Below are positions 1-8,666 of a stretch of DNA of 64,000 bases, piece after piece. The notes under the pieces were generated by a model. It was not told the DNA's origin, did not search any database, and saw nothing but the letters and a program-made list of their open reading frames with translations. The stretch's first letter is position 1, and each line of letters starts with the position of its first letter. Origin of the DNA: Scatosoma sp900555925 (GTDB lineage Bacteria > Bacillota > Clostridia > Christensenellales > Borkfalkiaceae); NCBI GenBank assembly GCA_959603585.1, contig CAUGYD010000001.1:1-64000 (forward strand), written 5' to 3'. Position numbers and translations under genes: made by a program.

Positions 1-72
1 GAAAAGAGACCACGACGGGAAAAGAGACCACGACGGGAAAAGAGACCACGACGGGAAAAGAGACCACGACGG
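1..72. repeat. 18-bp tandem repeat, four exact copies
   Basis: Four head-to-tail copies of the 18-mer gaaaagagaccacgacgg run from position 1 to 72, and the array may continue left of the window. All G/A-rich bases are on the plus strand. The period is a multiple of three, but I see no credible coding frame. There are no spacers between copies, so this is a minisatellite and not a CRISPR array. Confidence 0.9.
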
Positions 73-258
73 GGGCGAGAGTGAAAAGGAGGCCTGAGGC
101 GGAACAGGAACAAGAAAAAAAGGAAACGTAAGATAACGGAAACGGGAAAGAAACAGGGTGAGGAAAAAACAGAGTGAAAGTAAGAAAACGGAAATCGAGC
201 GGCGAAGGAGAAAAAGGGAAAACGGAATGAAAACGCAAAGGCGTTCGGGAAAAGTCGG
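73..258. other. Purine-skewed low-complexity spacer downstream of adhE
   Basis: The stretch between the 18-bp array and the adhE stop codon is strongly purine-rich on the plus strand (many gggaaa, ggaaac and aaagagg words) and has no supported gene. It resembles the spacer at 3681-4075 on the other side of rex-adhE. No clear intrinsic terminator is visible. Confidence 0.6.
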
Positions 259-2877
259 TTATACGGGGTCGTGTTTACCGTAATAGGCGTTCAAATACAT
301 CTGTTTGATCTCGGAGATGAGCGGATAACGGGGATTTGCGCCCGTGCACTGGTCGTCGAAAGCGTCCTCGCTCATTTTATCGAGAGAGGCGAGAAATTCT
401 TCCTCCGTTCCTTTCTCCCCGATCGCTTCGCGAATGGTGGCGGGTTGACCGACAGCGCGTTGAAGGTCCTTTATCTTTTCGATCAGTCCTTCTACGAGTT
501 CGTCGTCCGACTTGCCTTTACAGCCGAGGTTTCGGGCTACGTCCGCGTATCTGGCCTTACATTCGGGATAGGCGTATTGCGGGAAAGTTCCCATTTTGCG
601 GGGAGCTTCCGCGCTGTTGAAACGAATGACCTCTTCGAGAAGCAGGGAGTTCGCCATACCGTGCGGCAGGTGCCAATAGGAACCCAATTTATGCGCCATG
701 GAATGGCACACGCCGAGAAAGGCGTTCGCAAAGGCCATGCCCGCCATCGTCGCCGCGTTGGCCGTCTTTTCCCGCGCCAGCGGAGCGGCCGCGCCCAACC
801 GATACGCGTCGGGCAGGTATTCGAACAGCAGGCGAATCGCTTCCTTTGCGATTCCGTTGGTAAAGTCCGACGCCATGACCGAAGCGATCGCTTCCAGCGA
901 GTGCGACAGCGCGTCGATCCCCGAACAGGACGTGAGTCCTTTGGGAATATTCATCATCAGCTCCGCGTCCACCACCGCGATGTCGGGCATGAGCTCGTAA
1001 TCCGCCAAGGGGTATTTTATCCCCGTCCGTTCGTCGGTAATCACCGCGAAGGGCGTTACCTCGCTGCCCGTTCCCGCCGTCGTGGGAACGGCCATGAACA
1101 GCGCTTTCTCGCCCATTTTCGGGAAGCTGTATACCCTCTTCCGTATATCCATGAAACGCATGGCAAGATCTTCAAAATCCGCGTCGGGATGTTCGTAAAG
1201 CACCCACATGATCTTCGCCGCGTCCATCGGAGAACCGCCGCCCAGCGCGATGATCACGTCGGGCTTGAAACGGCGCATCAGCTTCGCCCCCTCTCTCGCA
1301 CATGCGATCGTCGGGTCCGGCGTCACGTCGAAAAATTCTACGTGCGCAATATCCAGCTTATCCAGCTCCTTCGTCACCGCTTTCGACATGCCGCTCGTAT
1401 ACAAATATTCGTCCGTGACCACGATCGCCCGTTTACGGCCGTATTCCTTCTTCAATTCCTCCAACGCGAGGCGAAGGCTGCCGCGTTTGAAATATACCTT
1501 CTCCGGGGCTCGGAACCAAAGCATGTTCTCCCTCCTTTCCGCTACCGTCTTGATATTGATGAGCTGATTTACCCCCACGTTCTCCGAAACGCTGTTCCCT
1601 CCGCGCGAACCGCACCCCAGCGTCAACGACGGCGCCAGACGGAAATTATACAAATCCCCTATCCCGCCCTGCGCCGCGGGTGTGTTCACCAATACGCGAT
1701 AGGTCTGCATTCTCTCGCGGAAGGCGGCAAGGCGCTCACCCGCCGTGCCTTCGTCGAGATAAATCGACGAGGTATGTCCCGCTCCGCCGTCGCGCACCAG
1801 ACGATCCGCTTTATCCAGCGCGTCTTTGAAATCCTCCGCCTTATACATCGCAAGCACGGGGGATAATTTTTCGTGCGCGAACTCTTCGCTCGGATCAGTG
1901 GAGGTCACTTCGCCCACCAGAACTTTCGCGTCCCTCGGGACCTCGAAGCCGGAAAGTTTTGCGATCGTATACGCTGTCTGTCCTACGATTTTTGCGTTCA
2001 GCGCGCCGTTGACGATAATCGTCTTACGCACCTTTTCCGTCTCCGAAGGCGTGAGAAAATAAGCCCCGCGAAGCTGCATTTCCTTCTTGAATTTTGAGTA
2101 AATCTCCTTCGCCACGATCACCGATTGCTCCGACGCGCAAATCATGCCGTTATCGAAGGTCTTGGAATGGAGTATAGACGAAACCGCGAGCGGAATATCC
2201 GCCGATATGTCCACGACCGCGGGCGTGTTTCCCGCCCCGACGCCGATGGCGGGCTTCCCTGACGAATACGCCGCGCGAACCATGCCGGGACCTCCCGTCG
2301 CTAAAATCGTGTCCGCTTCCTTCATGACCATTCCCGAAAGCTGAACGCTCGGCTCGTCGATCCAGCCGATGATTTCGTCCGGAGCGCCCGCTTTTACCGC
2401 CGCCTCCAAAACTACTTTCGCCGCTTCGATCGTGCATTTCTTCGCCCGAGGATGCGGGGAAATAATCAGTCCGTTCCGCGTCTTTAAGCAGATGAGCGCC
2501 TTGAAGATCGCCGTCGACGTCGGGTTCGTCGTCGGAATTACCGCCGCCAATACCCCGATCGGCTCCGCAATCCGCGTATATCCGAACGCTTCGTCACGCT
2601 CGATCACCCCGCACGTCTTTGCGTCTTTATACTTATTATAAATATATTCCGCCGCATAGTGGTTTTTGATTACTTTATCCTCCACTACGCCCATCCCCGT
2701 TTCCTCTACCGCCAGCTTCGCGAGCGGAATCCGCGCTTTATCCGCCGCCATCGCCGCCGCAAAGAAAATTTTATCCACTTGCTCTTGCGTGTAATTCGCA
2801 AATTTCTCCTGCGCCGCGCGAACCCGCGCCAGCATCTTTTCCAACGTCTTTTCGTCGTTCACGATAAAATCTTTCAT
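259..2877 (-). CDS. adhE: Bifunctional acetaldehyde-CoA/alcohol dehydrogenase AdhE
   Basis: This 872-residue protein reduces acetyl-CoA to acetaldehyde and then ethanol, oxidising two NADH; it is cytosolic and usually forms filaments (spirosomes). The N-terminal half is an aldehyde dehydrogenase with the catalytic Cys in NGMICASEQS near residue 250. The C-terminal half is an iron alcohol dehydrogenase with GGGSPMDAAK and the metal-binding histidines of HSMAHKLG and LPHGMANS. Length is normal for AdhE. The start has a strong RBS (aaggagg, then tttt, then ATG). It lies 19 bp after rex, so the two are probably cotranscribed and Rex likely controls it by redox state. Confidence 0.97.
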   Translation of the reverse strand: MKDFIVNDEKTLEKMLARVRAAQEKFANYTQEQVDKIFFAAAMAADKARIPLAKLAVEETGMGVVEDKVIKNHYAAEYIYNKYKDAKTCGVIERDEAFGYTRIAEPIGVLAAVIPTTNPTSTAIFKALICLKTRNGLIISPHPRAKKCTIEAAKVVLEAAVKAGAPDEIIGWIDEPSVQLSGMVMKEADTILATGGPGMVRAAYSSGKPAIGVGAGNTPAVVDISADIPLAVSSILHSKTFDNGMICASEQSVIVAKEIYSKFKKEMQLRGAYFLTPSETEKVRKTIIVNGALNAKIVGQTAYTIAKLSGFEVPRDAKVLVGEVTSTDPSEEFAHEKLSPVLAMYKAEDFKDALDKADRLVRDGGAGHTSSIYLDEGTAGERLAAFRERMQTYRVLVNTPAAQGGIGDLYNFRLAPSLTLGCGSRGGNSVSENVGVNQLINIKTVAERRENMLWFRAPEKVYFKRGSLRLALEELKKEYGRKRAIVVTDEYLYTSGMSKAVTKELDKLDIAHVEFFDVTPDPTIACAREGAKLMRRFKPDVIIALGGGSPMDAAKIMWVLYEHPDADFEDLAMRFMDIRKRVYSFPKMGEKALFMAVPTTAGTGSEVTPFAVITDERTGIKYPLADYELMPDIAVVDAELMMNIPKGLTSCSGIDALSHSLEAIASVMASDFTNGIAKEAIRLLFEYLPDAYRLGAAAPLAREKTANAATMAGMAFANAFLGVCHSMAHKLGSYWHLPHGMANSLLLEEVIRFNSAEAPRKMGTFPQYAYPECKARYADVARNLGCKGKSDDELVEGLIEKIKDLQRAVGQPATIREAIGEKGTEEEFLASLDKMSEDAFDDQCTGANPRYPLISEIKQMYLNAYYGKHDPV

Positions 2878-2896
2878 AAAACCTCCTTCATTTTCG

Positions 2897-3529
2897 TCAA
2901 ATCCGTTTGCTCAGTTCCCCCGCTAAGAGCGCGAGGGACGCGGACAAATCTTCGTTCTTCACGATGATTCCCTTCGGTACCTTCAACGGGATCGGAGCAA
3001 AATTCCAAATCGCCCTTATTCCCGAACGTACCATTAAATCCACCACTCCCTGCGCCGCTTCCTTGGGTACCGTAACGATTCCGATATTGATCTTACCTTT
3101 CGTTACAAACTGCGGCAATTCCGACAAGGCATATACTTCCTTCCCCGCAATCCGCTCCTCGATTACCGAGGGATCGACATCGAATGCCGCTACGATATTC
3201 AGACCGTTGCTCTTGAACCCCTCGTATCCCAAAAAGGCCTTCCCGAGACCGCCCACTCCCACTATGATCGCGTCCGAAAGATTGTCATACCCCAAAAATT
3301 TCTCGATGTCCGCAATCAGCCTCACGACCTCGAACCCTAAACGCGGACGCCCCGGCTGCGACGATACGATCGCCAGATCTTTCCGCACAAGCACCGCCGA
3401 TACGGGAATATTTTGTGCAATTACCGCCGAAGAAATGTATTTTGCCCCCTTTGAACTCTCCTCCTGCAAAAAATGAAGGTACAGCGGCATGCGCCCGATC
3501 GTCGCCTTCGATATCTCTTGCTCGCTCAT
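2897..3529 (-). CDS. rex: Redox-sensing transcriptional repressor Rex
   Basis: This 210-residue protein has an N-terminal winged helix followed by a Rossmann domain whose dinucleotide loop is VGVGGLGKAFL, the standard Rex layout. Rex proteins bind DNA when NAD+ dominates and let go when NADH rises, derepressing fermentation genes. It is the first gene of a rex-adhE unit, and adhE is a classical Rex target. The RBS aaaggag lies 8 nt before the ATG. Its own promoter is at 3571-3600, and an imperfect inverted repeat between promoter and RBS could be an autoregulatory operator. Confidence 0.95.
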   Translation of the reverse strand: MSEQEISKATIGRMPLYLHFLQEESSKGAKYISSAVIAQNIPVSAVLVRKDLAIVSSQPGRPRLGFEVVRLIADIEKFLGYDNLSDAIIVGVGGLGKAFLGYEGFKSNGLNIVAAFDVDPSVIEERIAGKEVYALSELPQFVTKGKINIGIVTVPKEAAQGVVDLMVRSGIRAIWNFAPIPLKVPKGIIVKNEDLSASLALLAGELSKRI

Positions 3530-3546
3530 TCTATTCGCTCCTTTAT

Positions 3547-3570
3547 TATTGATATATTTTTATCGATATT
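3547..3570 (-). promoter_or_regulatory. Imperfect inverted repeat, possible Rex operator
   Basis: In the rex 5' leader the half-sites ATTGATA and TATCGAT (one mismatch) face each other across a T-rich spacer. They do not match the common clostridial Rex site TTGTTAA-N4-TTAACAA well. The place, between the -10 box and the RBS, would suit a repressor; the assignment to Rex is inference. Confidence 0.25.
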
Positions 3571-3600
3571 ACTATATCAAAAATGGGGCGCATTTGTCAA
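3571..3600 (-). promoter_or_regulatory. Sigma-A promoter of rex-adhE
   Basis: On the minus strand there is a -35 TTGACA (3595-3600), an 18-bp spacer and a -10 TATAGT (3571-3576), about 40 nt ahead of the rex start codon. Confidence 0.75.
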
Positions 3601-3680
3601 GATTTTCATTTTCTTTTTCCGAAAAAGGAAATTTTTGAGAAATTTTCACATGAAAAAAGAAAGTTTTTCAAGAAAAGCTC

Positions 3681-4075
3681 TTACATTGCGGATTTGTTAC
3701 ATCTGAGGACGAACGACGGGAAGAATGACGGCCGAAAAAGTATCGACGAAAAGTAAGGTGCGGGTGGGAGCAAGACGGCGGGACGGGAATGAGGCGGCGG
3801 GACGGGAATGAGGCGGAGTCGGGAAACAAACGCGGGACGGGAATGAGGCGACGGGACAAAAGAAGGGAAACGGAACGGAGGAGGAAAACAAGATGTGGAA
3901 CGGGAAACGAGACAAAGTCGAGAAACAAACGCGGGACGGAAACGGAACGGAGGGACGGAACGAAGGGACGGAACGAAGGTGGAAAACAAGACGGGAACGA
4001 CGGGGCGGACGAAAACGAAAATATAGACAACGGAATTACGAATGTTCGGGAATAAAAAAACAGTGGCTATGGGGA
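3681..4075. repeat. Purine-skewed degenerate repeat spacer
   Basis: Within the 600-bp gap between rex and the next gene, the plus strand is packed with variants of gggacggaa, gggaatgaggcg and gaaacaaacgcgggacgg. Short units recur directly (for example acgggaatgaggcg three times and ggacggaacgaa several times). Open frames across it give only Ser/Pro/Phe/Arg-rich or Arg/Gly/Glu-rich low-complexity products, and none has a convincing RBS. The rest of the gap, 3601-3680, is AT-rich and featureless. Confidence 0.7.
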
Positions 4076-4077
4076 TT

Positions 4078-4117
4078 AAAAAGAGCAAAGATTTTTTGGA
4101 AATCTTTGCTCTTTTTA
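4078..4117 (-). terminator. Bidirectional intrinsic terminator
   Basis: The arms agagcaaagatt (4082-4093) and aatctttgctct (4101-4112) form a perfect hairpin with A-runs on one side and T-runs on the other. It follows the stop of the YdeI-family gene. The terminator at 21216-21254, after another AT-rich gene, is nearly the same. Confidence 0.85.
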
Positions 4118-4135
4118 ATCTATAAATATAATTTA

Positions 4136-4711
4136 TCAATAGTTTAATAATCGTCCGTTATCATTCCATTCGCCGTACATAATACCATTCTTTGTATTCT
4201 CTATAAATTTTTGCAATCTGCTATAAAATAAATCGGGTTGCTTTTTCTTTATTTGAATTGTGTCTATGCGTACCCGTTGATACAATGGCGGAAAATTATT
4301 AAAGTTTTGCCATACTGTTTTATCTGCTTTCAACGCCGTCAGTATTTCGCTATCTATTACAAAACCATTTGCAGACATATCGGGCAGAACGGCACGTCCT
4401 GCTTCCGTCATAAATCCTAATTGTTCAAGTCGTCTGCAACGCTCTTTATTGAGTTCCGACCACAAACTTTTTTTCTTTCTCGGTGCTAATTTTTGAGCGG
4501 TAATTCCGTTTTCAAGCGTTTTGGTAGTGCTATCTATCCAACCAAAACACATTGCTTCTTCAACTGCGTCTATATACCAAAATGTATTATCGTTTTGCGG
4601 TCTGCCGCGCTTTACAATTACCCAACATTCGCTTTCTTTATCATAATTTTCCGCAAGCCAAACACGCAATTCATTTCGATTTTTTGCAGTTAAAAGATTT
4701 TTTGGTTGCAT
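4136..4711 (-). CDS. YdeI/OmpD-associated family protein
   Basis: This 191-residue cytosolic protein has the family pattern: an N-terminal YdeI segment with the WIDAxxE-like block FWYIDAVEEAMCFGWIDS at about residues 43-60, then the conserved APRKKKSLWSELN. Family members are loosely linked to protection against bacteriocins or envelope stress, but no biochemical role is established. Base use is much more AT-rich than in valS or adhE nearby, and it has its own terminator. It ends on a single-gene unit with a TATAAT-like -10 about 40 bp upstream but no good -35. I read it as recently acquired. Confidence 0.8.
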   Translation of the reverse strand: MQPKNLLTAKNRNELRVWLAENYDKESECWVIVKRGRPQNDNTFWYIDAVEEAMCFGWIDSTTKTLENGITAQKLAPRKKKSLWSELNKERCRRLEQLGFMTEAGRAVLPDMSANGFVIDSEILTALKADKTVWQNFNNFPPLYQRVRIDTIQIKKKQPDLFYSRLQKFIENTKNGIMYGEWNDNGRLLNY

Positions 4712-4772
4712 TATGACTCCGTTAAATTCCTGTTTGCCTTGCTCTGATTATATCACAAACAACCCGACTGCT

Positions 4773-7394
4773 TTATAAGTCTGCAAGCTGCGCTTCCAAT
4801 TTCGCCTTCATGGCTTCGTATTTCTTTACTTTCTCCTGCTCGTCTTCCACCAGCTTTTTGGGCGCTCGGTTGACAAAGTTCTGATTGGCAAGTTTGCCCT
4901 TCGCTCGCTCGATTTCTCCGCTCACGCGCTCGATTTCCGCCGCCAAACGCACTTTCTCCTTTTCAATATCCACCAGCTCGCCCAGAGGAATATAAATCTG
5001 CGCGATTTCCGTCACCTGCGAAACCGTCTTTCCCTCTATCGCCGATACGCTCTCCGCAAACTTTACCGCCGACGCGCCCGAAAGTTTCATGATACTGTCC
5101 TTATTCTGCTGTATCAGGCGCTTACTCTCCGTTACGAGGTACAGCTCTACCTTCCTCGAAGGGGGACAGTCCGCCGCTTTCTTCATCGCGCGCACCACCT
5201 TGATAATTTCCATTACCCCTTCAAATGCCTTCGCTTCCTTCTTATACGCCATGCGCGAATTATACCGCGGGAACGATGAAACCATGATGCTCCCCTCCGT
5301 CCCCGACAAATTTCGATAAATCTCCTCCGTCACGAACGGAATAAACGGATGCAACAGCTTCAACGCGTTCTCCAATACGAAACAAAGCACCGACAGCGCC
5401 GAAAGTTTCCGCTCCTCGTCCTCCCCGTAAAGGGCGGGCTTGGAAAGCTCGATATACCAATCGCAGAAATCGTCCCAGACAAAATCCGTCGCCAGCTCGC
5501 TCGCCATGCCCAATTCGTATTTTCCGAGATTGGTCGTCACCTCGCGGATACAGTTTTGCAGTCTGGAAATAATCCACTTATCCGCGGGCGCGAATTTGAC
5601 TTCTTCCACGGACGGAATCTTTTTCCCCTCCGCGTTCATCAGCACGAAACGGGAAGCATTCCACAATTTATTGATGAAATTGCGGCAGGATTCCACCTTC
5701 GTATCCGAATACCGCGTATCGTTGCCCGGCGCAATCCCCGTCAGCAACGAAAGCCGCAGGGAATCCGCTCCGTATTTGTCCACCACTTCGAGCGGATCTA
5801 TCCCGTTGCCGAGCGATTTACTCATCTTCCGGCCCTGTTCGTCGCGCACGATTCCGTGAATCAGCACGTCGTGGAAGGGAACCTTCCCCGTATGCTCTAT
5901 TCCCGAAAAGATCATTCGCGCAACCCAGAAGAAAATAATATCGTATCCCGTCACCAAGACGTCCGTGGGATAAAAATACCTATAATCCGCCGTATCCTCG
6001 GGATAGCCCAGCGTCGAGAAGGGCCAAAGCGCCGACGAAAACCACGTATCCAGCACGTCCTCGTCCTGTTTGAGATTCGTTCCGCCGCACGCGGGGCAGC
6101 AGGTCGGATCCTCCTTCGCGCAGATTTCCGCTCCGCAATCCTCGCAATACCACACGGGGATACGATGCCCCCACCAAAGCTGGCGGGAAATACACCAATC
6201 CCGCACGTTCTCCATCCAATTATAGTAAATCTTTGAAAAACGCTCGGGCACGAATTTGACTTTATTTTTCATGACCGCCGCGATCGCGGGCTTTGCAAGC
6301 GGCTCCATTTTTACGAACCACTGTTTGGAAACGATCGGCTCTACCGTCGAATGGCAGCGGTAACAATGCCCCACGTTATGCGTATGAGGTTCTATCTTCA
6401 CGAGATAACCGCCCTTTTCGAGATCCGCCACGACCCGCTTTCTCGCCTCGTATCTATCCAGCCCCGCATACGCGAACGCCCTTTCGTTCATCGTTCCGTC
6501 GTCGTTCATCACGCGAATGACTTCGAGAGAATGTCTCTTTCCGACCTCGAAGTCGTTGGGGTCGTGCGCGGGCGTGATTTTCACGCAGCCCGTTCCGAAA
6601 TCCATATCCACGTACTCGTCCGCCACCACGGGAATCTTTCTGTCCGTCAACGGCAGGAGCAGCGTCTTGCCGATCAAATGCGCATACCGTTTATCCGCGG
6701 GGTGGACGGCTACCGCCGTATCGCCCAGCATGGTTTCGGGGCGGGTGGTGGCGACGATGACTTCCCCGCTGCCGTCCGCCGCGGGATAGCGGATATGCCA
6801 AAAAGATCCCGCTTCCTCGGCGTACTCCACCTCCGCGTCCGAAAGCGCCGTCTTACAGCAGGGACACCAATTGATGATCCTGTCCCCGCGATAAATCAGG
6901 CCCTTATCGTAAAGGTTGACGAACGCCTCCCTCACCGCGCGGGAGCACTTTTCGTCCATCGTGAACGCCTGTCTCGACCAATCGCAGGACGCGCCCATTC
7001 TGCGCTGTTGGAGCGTGATGCGCCCGCCGTACTGTTCCGTCCACTGCCACGCGCGCTTCAAAAAGCCCTCTCGGCCTACGTCGGCCTTGGAGAGCCCCTC
7101 CTCCTTCATCTTCTCGACGATCTTGACCTCCGTCGCAATCGAAGCGTGGTCGTAGCCCGGAAGCCACAGCGCCGAATAGCCCTGCATGCGCTTGAAGCGT
7201 ATGAGCGTATCCTGCATCGTCGCGTCCATCGCATGCCCCATGTGCAGCTGCCCCGTGATATTGGGCGGCGGCATCATGATCGTAAAGGGCACTTTGTCGG
7301 GGTCCGTTTCCGCGCGGAAATATCCGGATTTTTCCCATTCGGAATAAATCCTGTCCTCGAAGTCCTTGGGGTTGTACGTCTTTTGCATCTCCAT
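4773..7394 (-). CDS. valS: Valine--tRNA ligase
   Basis: This class Ia synthetase charges tRNA-Val and edits misacylated threonine. I place the start at the ATG at 7394, giving 873 residues, because an aaagga RBS precedes it; the frame stays open for 17 more codons upstream. The HIGH motif is in ITGQLHMGHA and the KMSKS motif in GRKMSKSLGN. A CP1 editing domain lies between them, then the anticodon-binding domain, and the C-terminal 65 residues form the usual ValS coiled coil. There is no T-box in its roughly 100-nt leader. Confidence 0.97.
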   Translation of the reverse strand: MEMQKTYNPKDFEDRIYSEWEKSGYFRAETDPDKVPFTIMMPPPNITGQLHMGHAMDATMQDTLIRFKRMQGYSALWLPGYDHASIATEVKIVEKMKEEGLSKADVGREGFLKRAWQWTEQYGGRITLQQRRMGASCDWSRQAFTMDEKCSRAVREAFVNLYDKGLIYRGDRIINWCPCCKTALSDAEVEYAEEAGSFWHIRYPAADGSGEVIVATTRPETMLGDTAVAVHPADKRYAHLIGKTLLLPLTDRKIPVVADEYVDMDFGTGCVKITPAHDPNDFEVGKRHSLEVIRVMNDDGTMNERAFAYAGLDRYEARKRVVADLEKGGYLVKIEPHTHNVGHCYRCHSTVEPIVSKQWFVKMEPLAKPAIAAVMKNKVKFVPERFSKIYYNWMENVRDWCISRQLWWGHRIPVWYCEDCGAEICAKEDPTCCPACGGTNLKQDEDVLDTWFSSALWPFSTLGYPEDTADYRYFYPTDVLVTGYDIIFFWVARMIFSGIEHTGKVPFHDVLIHGIVRDEQGRKMSKSLGNGIDPLEVVDKYGADSLRLSLLTGIAPGNDTRYSDTKVESCRNFINKLWNASRFVLMNAEGKKIPSVEEVKFAPADKWIISRLQNCIREVTTNLGKYELGMASELATDFVWDDFCDWYIELSKPALYGEDEERKLSALSVLCFVLENALKLLHPFIPFVTEEIYRNLSGTEGSIMVSSFPRYNSRMAYKKEAKAFEGVMEIIKVVRAMKKAADCPPSRKVELYLVTESKRLIQQNKDSIMKLSGASAVKFAESVSAIEGKTVSQVTEIAQIYIPLGELVDIEKEKVRLAAEIERVSGEIERAKGKLANQNFVNRAPKKLVEDEQEKVKKYEAMKAKLEAQLADL

Positions 7395-7481
7395 AGTCTG
7401 TCCTTTTCTCTCTCGGCTATACCGCGCCTCCGCGTCGGCGGGCACGGCATTCCCGTATTCCTTTATTTCGTATACTTTTTC

Positions 7482-7510
7482 ATTATATCTCTTTCGGCGG
7501 AGATTGTCAA
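7482..7510 (-). promoter_or_regulatory. Consensus sigma-A promoter of valS
   Basis: On the minus strand the -35 TTGACA (7505-7510), a 17-bp spacer and the -10 TATAAT (7482-7487) match consensus fully. The -35 overlaps the -35 of the divergent importer promoter. Confidence 0.9.
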
Positions 7511-7533
7511 TTATTAATGCCGACTCATATTAT
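7504..7533 (+). promoter_or_regulatory. Probable promoter of the importer operon
   Basis: On the plus strand there is a -35 TTGTCA (7504-7509), an 18-bp spacer and a -10 TATTAT (7528-7533), ahead of the lipoprotein gene at 7566. Its -35 hexamer overlaps the valS -35 by five bases on the other strand. Confidence 0.6.
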
Positions 7534-7565
7534 ATATTATTCTAAATTTTAACGGAGTTACCCCT

Positions 7566-8570
7566 ATGAAAAAAATTTCGGCAATCGCACTTTCCGCCTG
7601 CTTCCTTCTCCTTCCGCTCTCTGCCTGCGGCGAGGACGACGGAGGCCTCACAAAACTCGAAATCAACGAAGTCACTCATTCCATCTTCTATGCCCCTCTC
7701 TACCTCGCCGACGCGCTCGGCTATTTCGAAGAGGAAAACCTGAAAATAGAACTCACCAACGGCGGCGGCGCCGATAAAGTCATGTCCGCCGTCCTCTCCG
7801 GTGACGCCGATATAGGATTCTGCGGCCCCGAAGCCGCGCTCTATGTCCTCGTCGGCGGCTCCTCTGACGTCCCCACCGTATTCGGACAGCTCACCAAGCG
7901 CGACGGCTCCTTCCTCGTGTCGAGAGTAGACGAACCCGACTTTGAATGGACCGACCTCAAAGGCAAGGAAATCCTCGCCGGCAGAAAGGGCGGCGTCCCC
8001 GCTATGACCTTCGAATACGTCCTCAATCAGAACGGACTTCACGACGGCACTGACGTCACCCTCAATTTCGACGTCGCATTCGACCTCATGACCAGCGCTT
8101 TCGAAGCCGGCACCGCCGACTACTGCACCATGTTCGAGCCCGTCGCCTCCGAATACGAGGCCGCCGGAAAAGGCTATGTCGTCGCTTCCGTCGGCGAAGC
8201 ATCCGGAGAAGTTCCCTATACCTGTTTCATGGCCAAGAGTTCCTGGATTGAAAAGCACGAAACCGAAGTAGACGGCTTCCTCCGCGCGGTCACCAAAGCC
8301 GTCAAATACATCATCGAAACGCCTTCCGAAACCGCCGCGCCTTACCTCCTTCCTTACTTCGAATCCACCCCCGTCGAATCCATCGCCGTCTCCCTCGACA
8401 GCTATCGGGAAATCGATGCCTGGATGACCAACCTCGCCATGACAGAGGACAGCTTCACGAGATTGCAGGACATCATCGACAACGCGGGAGAACTCGACCA
8501 CAGAGTGGATTTCTCCGACCTCGTCGATACCTCCTACGCAAACGAGGCTTACAAGGACGTCTATAACTGA
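7566..8570 (+). CDS. ABC importer substrate-binding lipoprotein (SsuA/TauA/NMT1 family)
   Basis: This 334-residue protein has a lipoprotein signal peptide ending in the lipobox LSAC (Cys at about residue 21), so it should sit on the outer face of the membrane. The mature part is a two-lobed periplasmic-binding type II fold of the NMT1/SsuA class (YAPLYLADALGYFEEENLKI near the N-terminus). Family ligands include sulfonates, nitrate, taurine and thiamine precursors; I cannot tell which applies here, and no riboswitch is present. It is followed by its ATPase and permease genes. Confidence 0.88.
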   Translation: MKKISAIALSACFLLLPLSACGEDDGGLTKLEINEVTHSIFYAPLYLADALGYFEEENLKIELTNGGGADKVMSAVLSGDADIGFCGPEAALYVLVGGSSDVPTVFGQLTKRDGSFLVSRVDEPDFEWTDLKGKEILAGRKGGVPAMTFEYVLNQNGLHDGTDVTLNFDVAFDLMTSAFEAGTADYCTMFEPVASEYEAAGKGYVVASVGEASGEVPYTCFMAKSSWIEKHETEVDGFLRAVTKAVKYIIETPSETAAPYLLPYFESTPVESIAVSLDSYREIDAWMTNLAMTEDSFTRLQDIIDNAGELDHRVDFSDLVDTSYANEAYKDVYN

Positions 8571-8577
8571 TAAATCC

Positions 8578-8623
8578 GGAGCGCCCTGTTTTAAGGTTTC
8601 ACGCCTTATTTCAGGGACGCTCC
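8578..8623 (+). promoter_or_regulatory. Intercistronic hairpin between binding protein and ATPase genes
   Basis: The arms ggagcg-ccctg and caggg-a-cgctcc enclose an inner taagg/cctta stem, making a long two-step hairpin with no T-run. It lies just after the lipoprotein stop. Such hairpins often protect the upstream message or partly stop transcription, which would give more binding protein than transporter core. Confidence 0.6.
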
Positions 8624-8666
8624 CATTACCCGAAAGGACTATACGCCCAAAACAAAGGTCAAAGCT

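Noticed and set aside
1..72. CRISPR array
   Set aside because: The four 18-bp copies abut directly, with no spacers and no cas genes in view.
3681..4139. Minus-strand frame of 152 residues in the spacer upstream of rex
   Set aside because: It runs through the terminator and yields Ser/Pro/Arg/Phe low complexity; other frames are open for the same compositional reason.
7395..7481. T-box leader for valS
   Set aside because: The leader is about 100 nt with no specifier stem, T-box core or terminator pair that I can find.
6351..7517. A 388-residue frame antisense to valS
   Set aside because: It is a shadow of valS codon use without RBS, and it runs through the valS promoter region.
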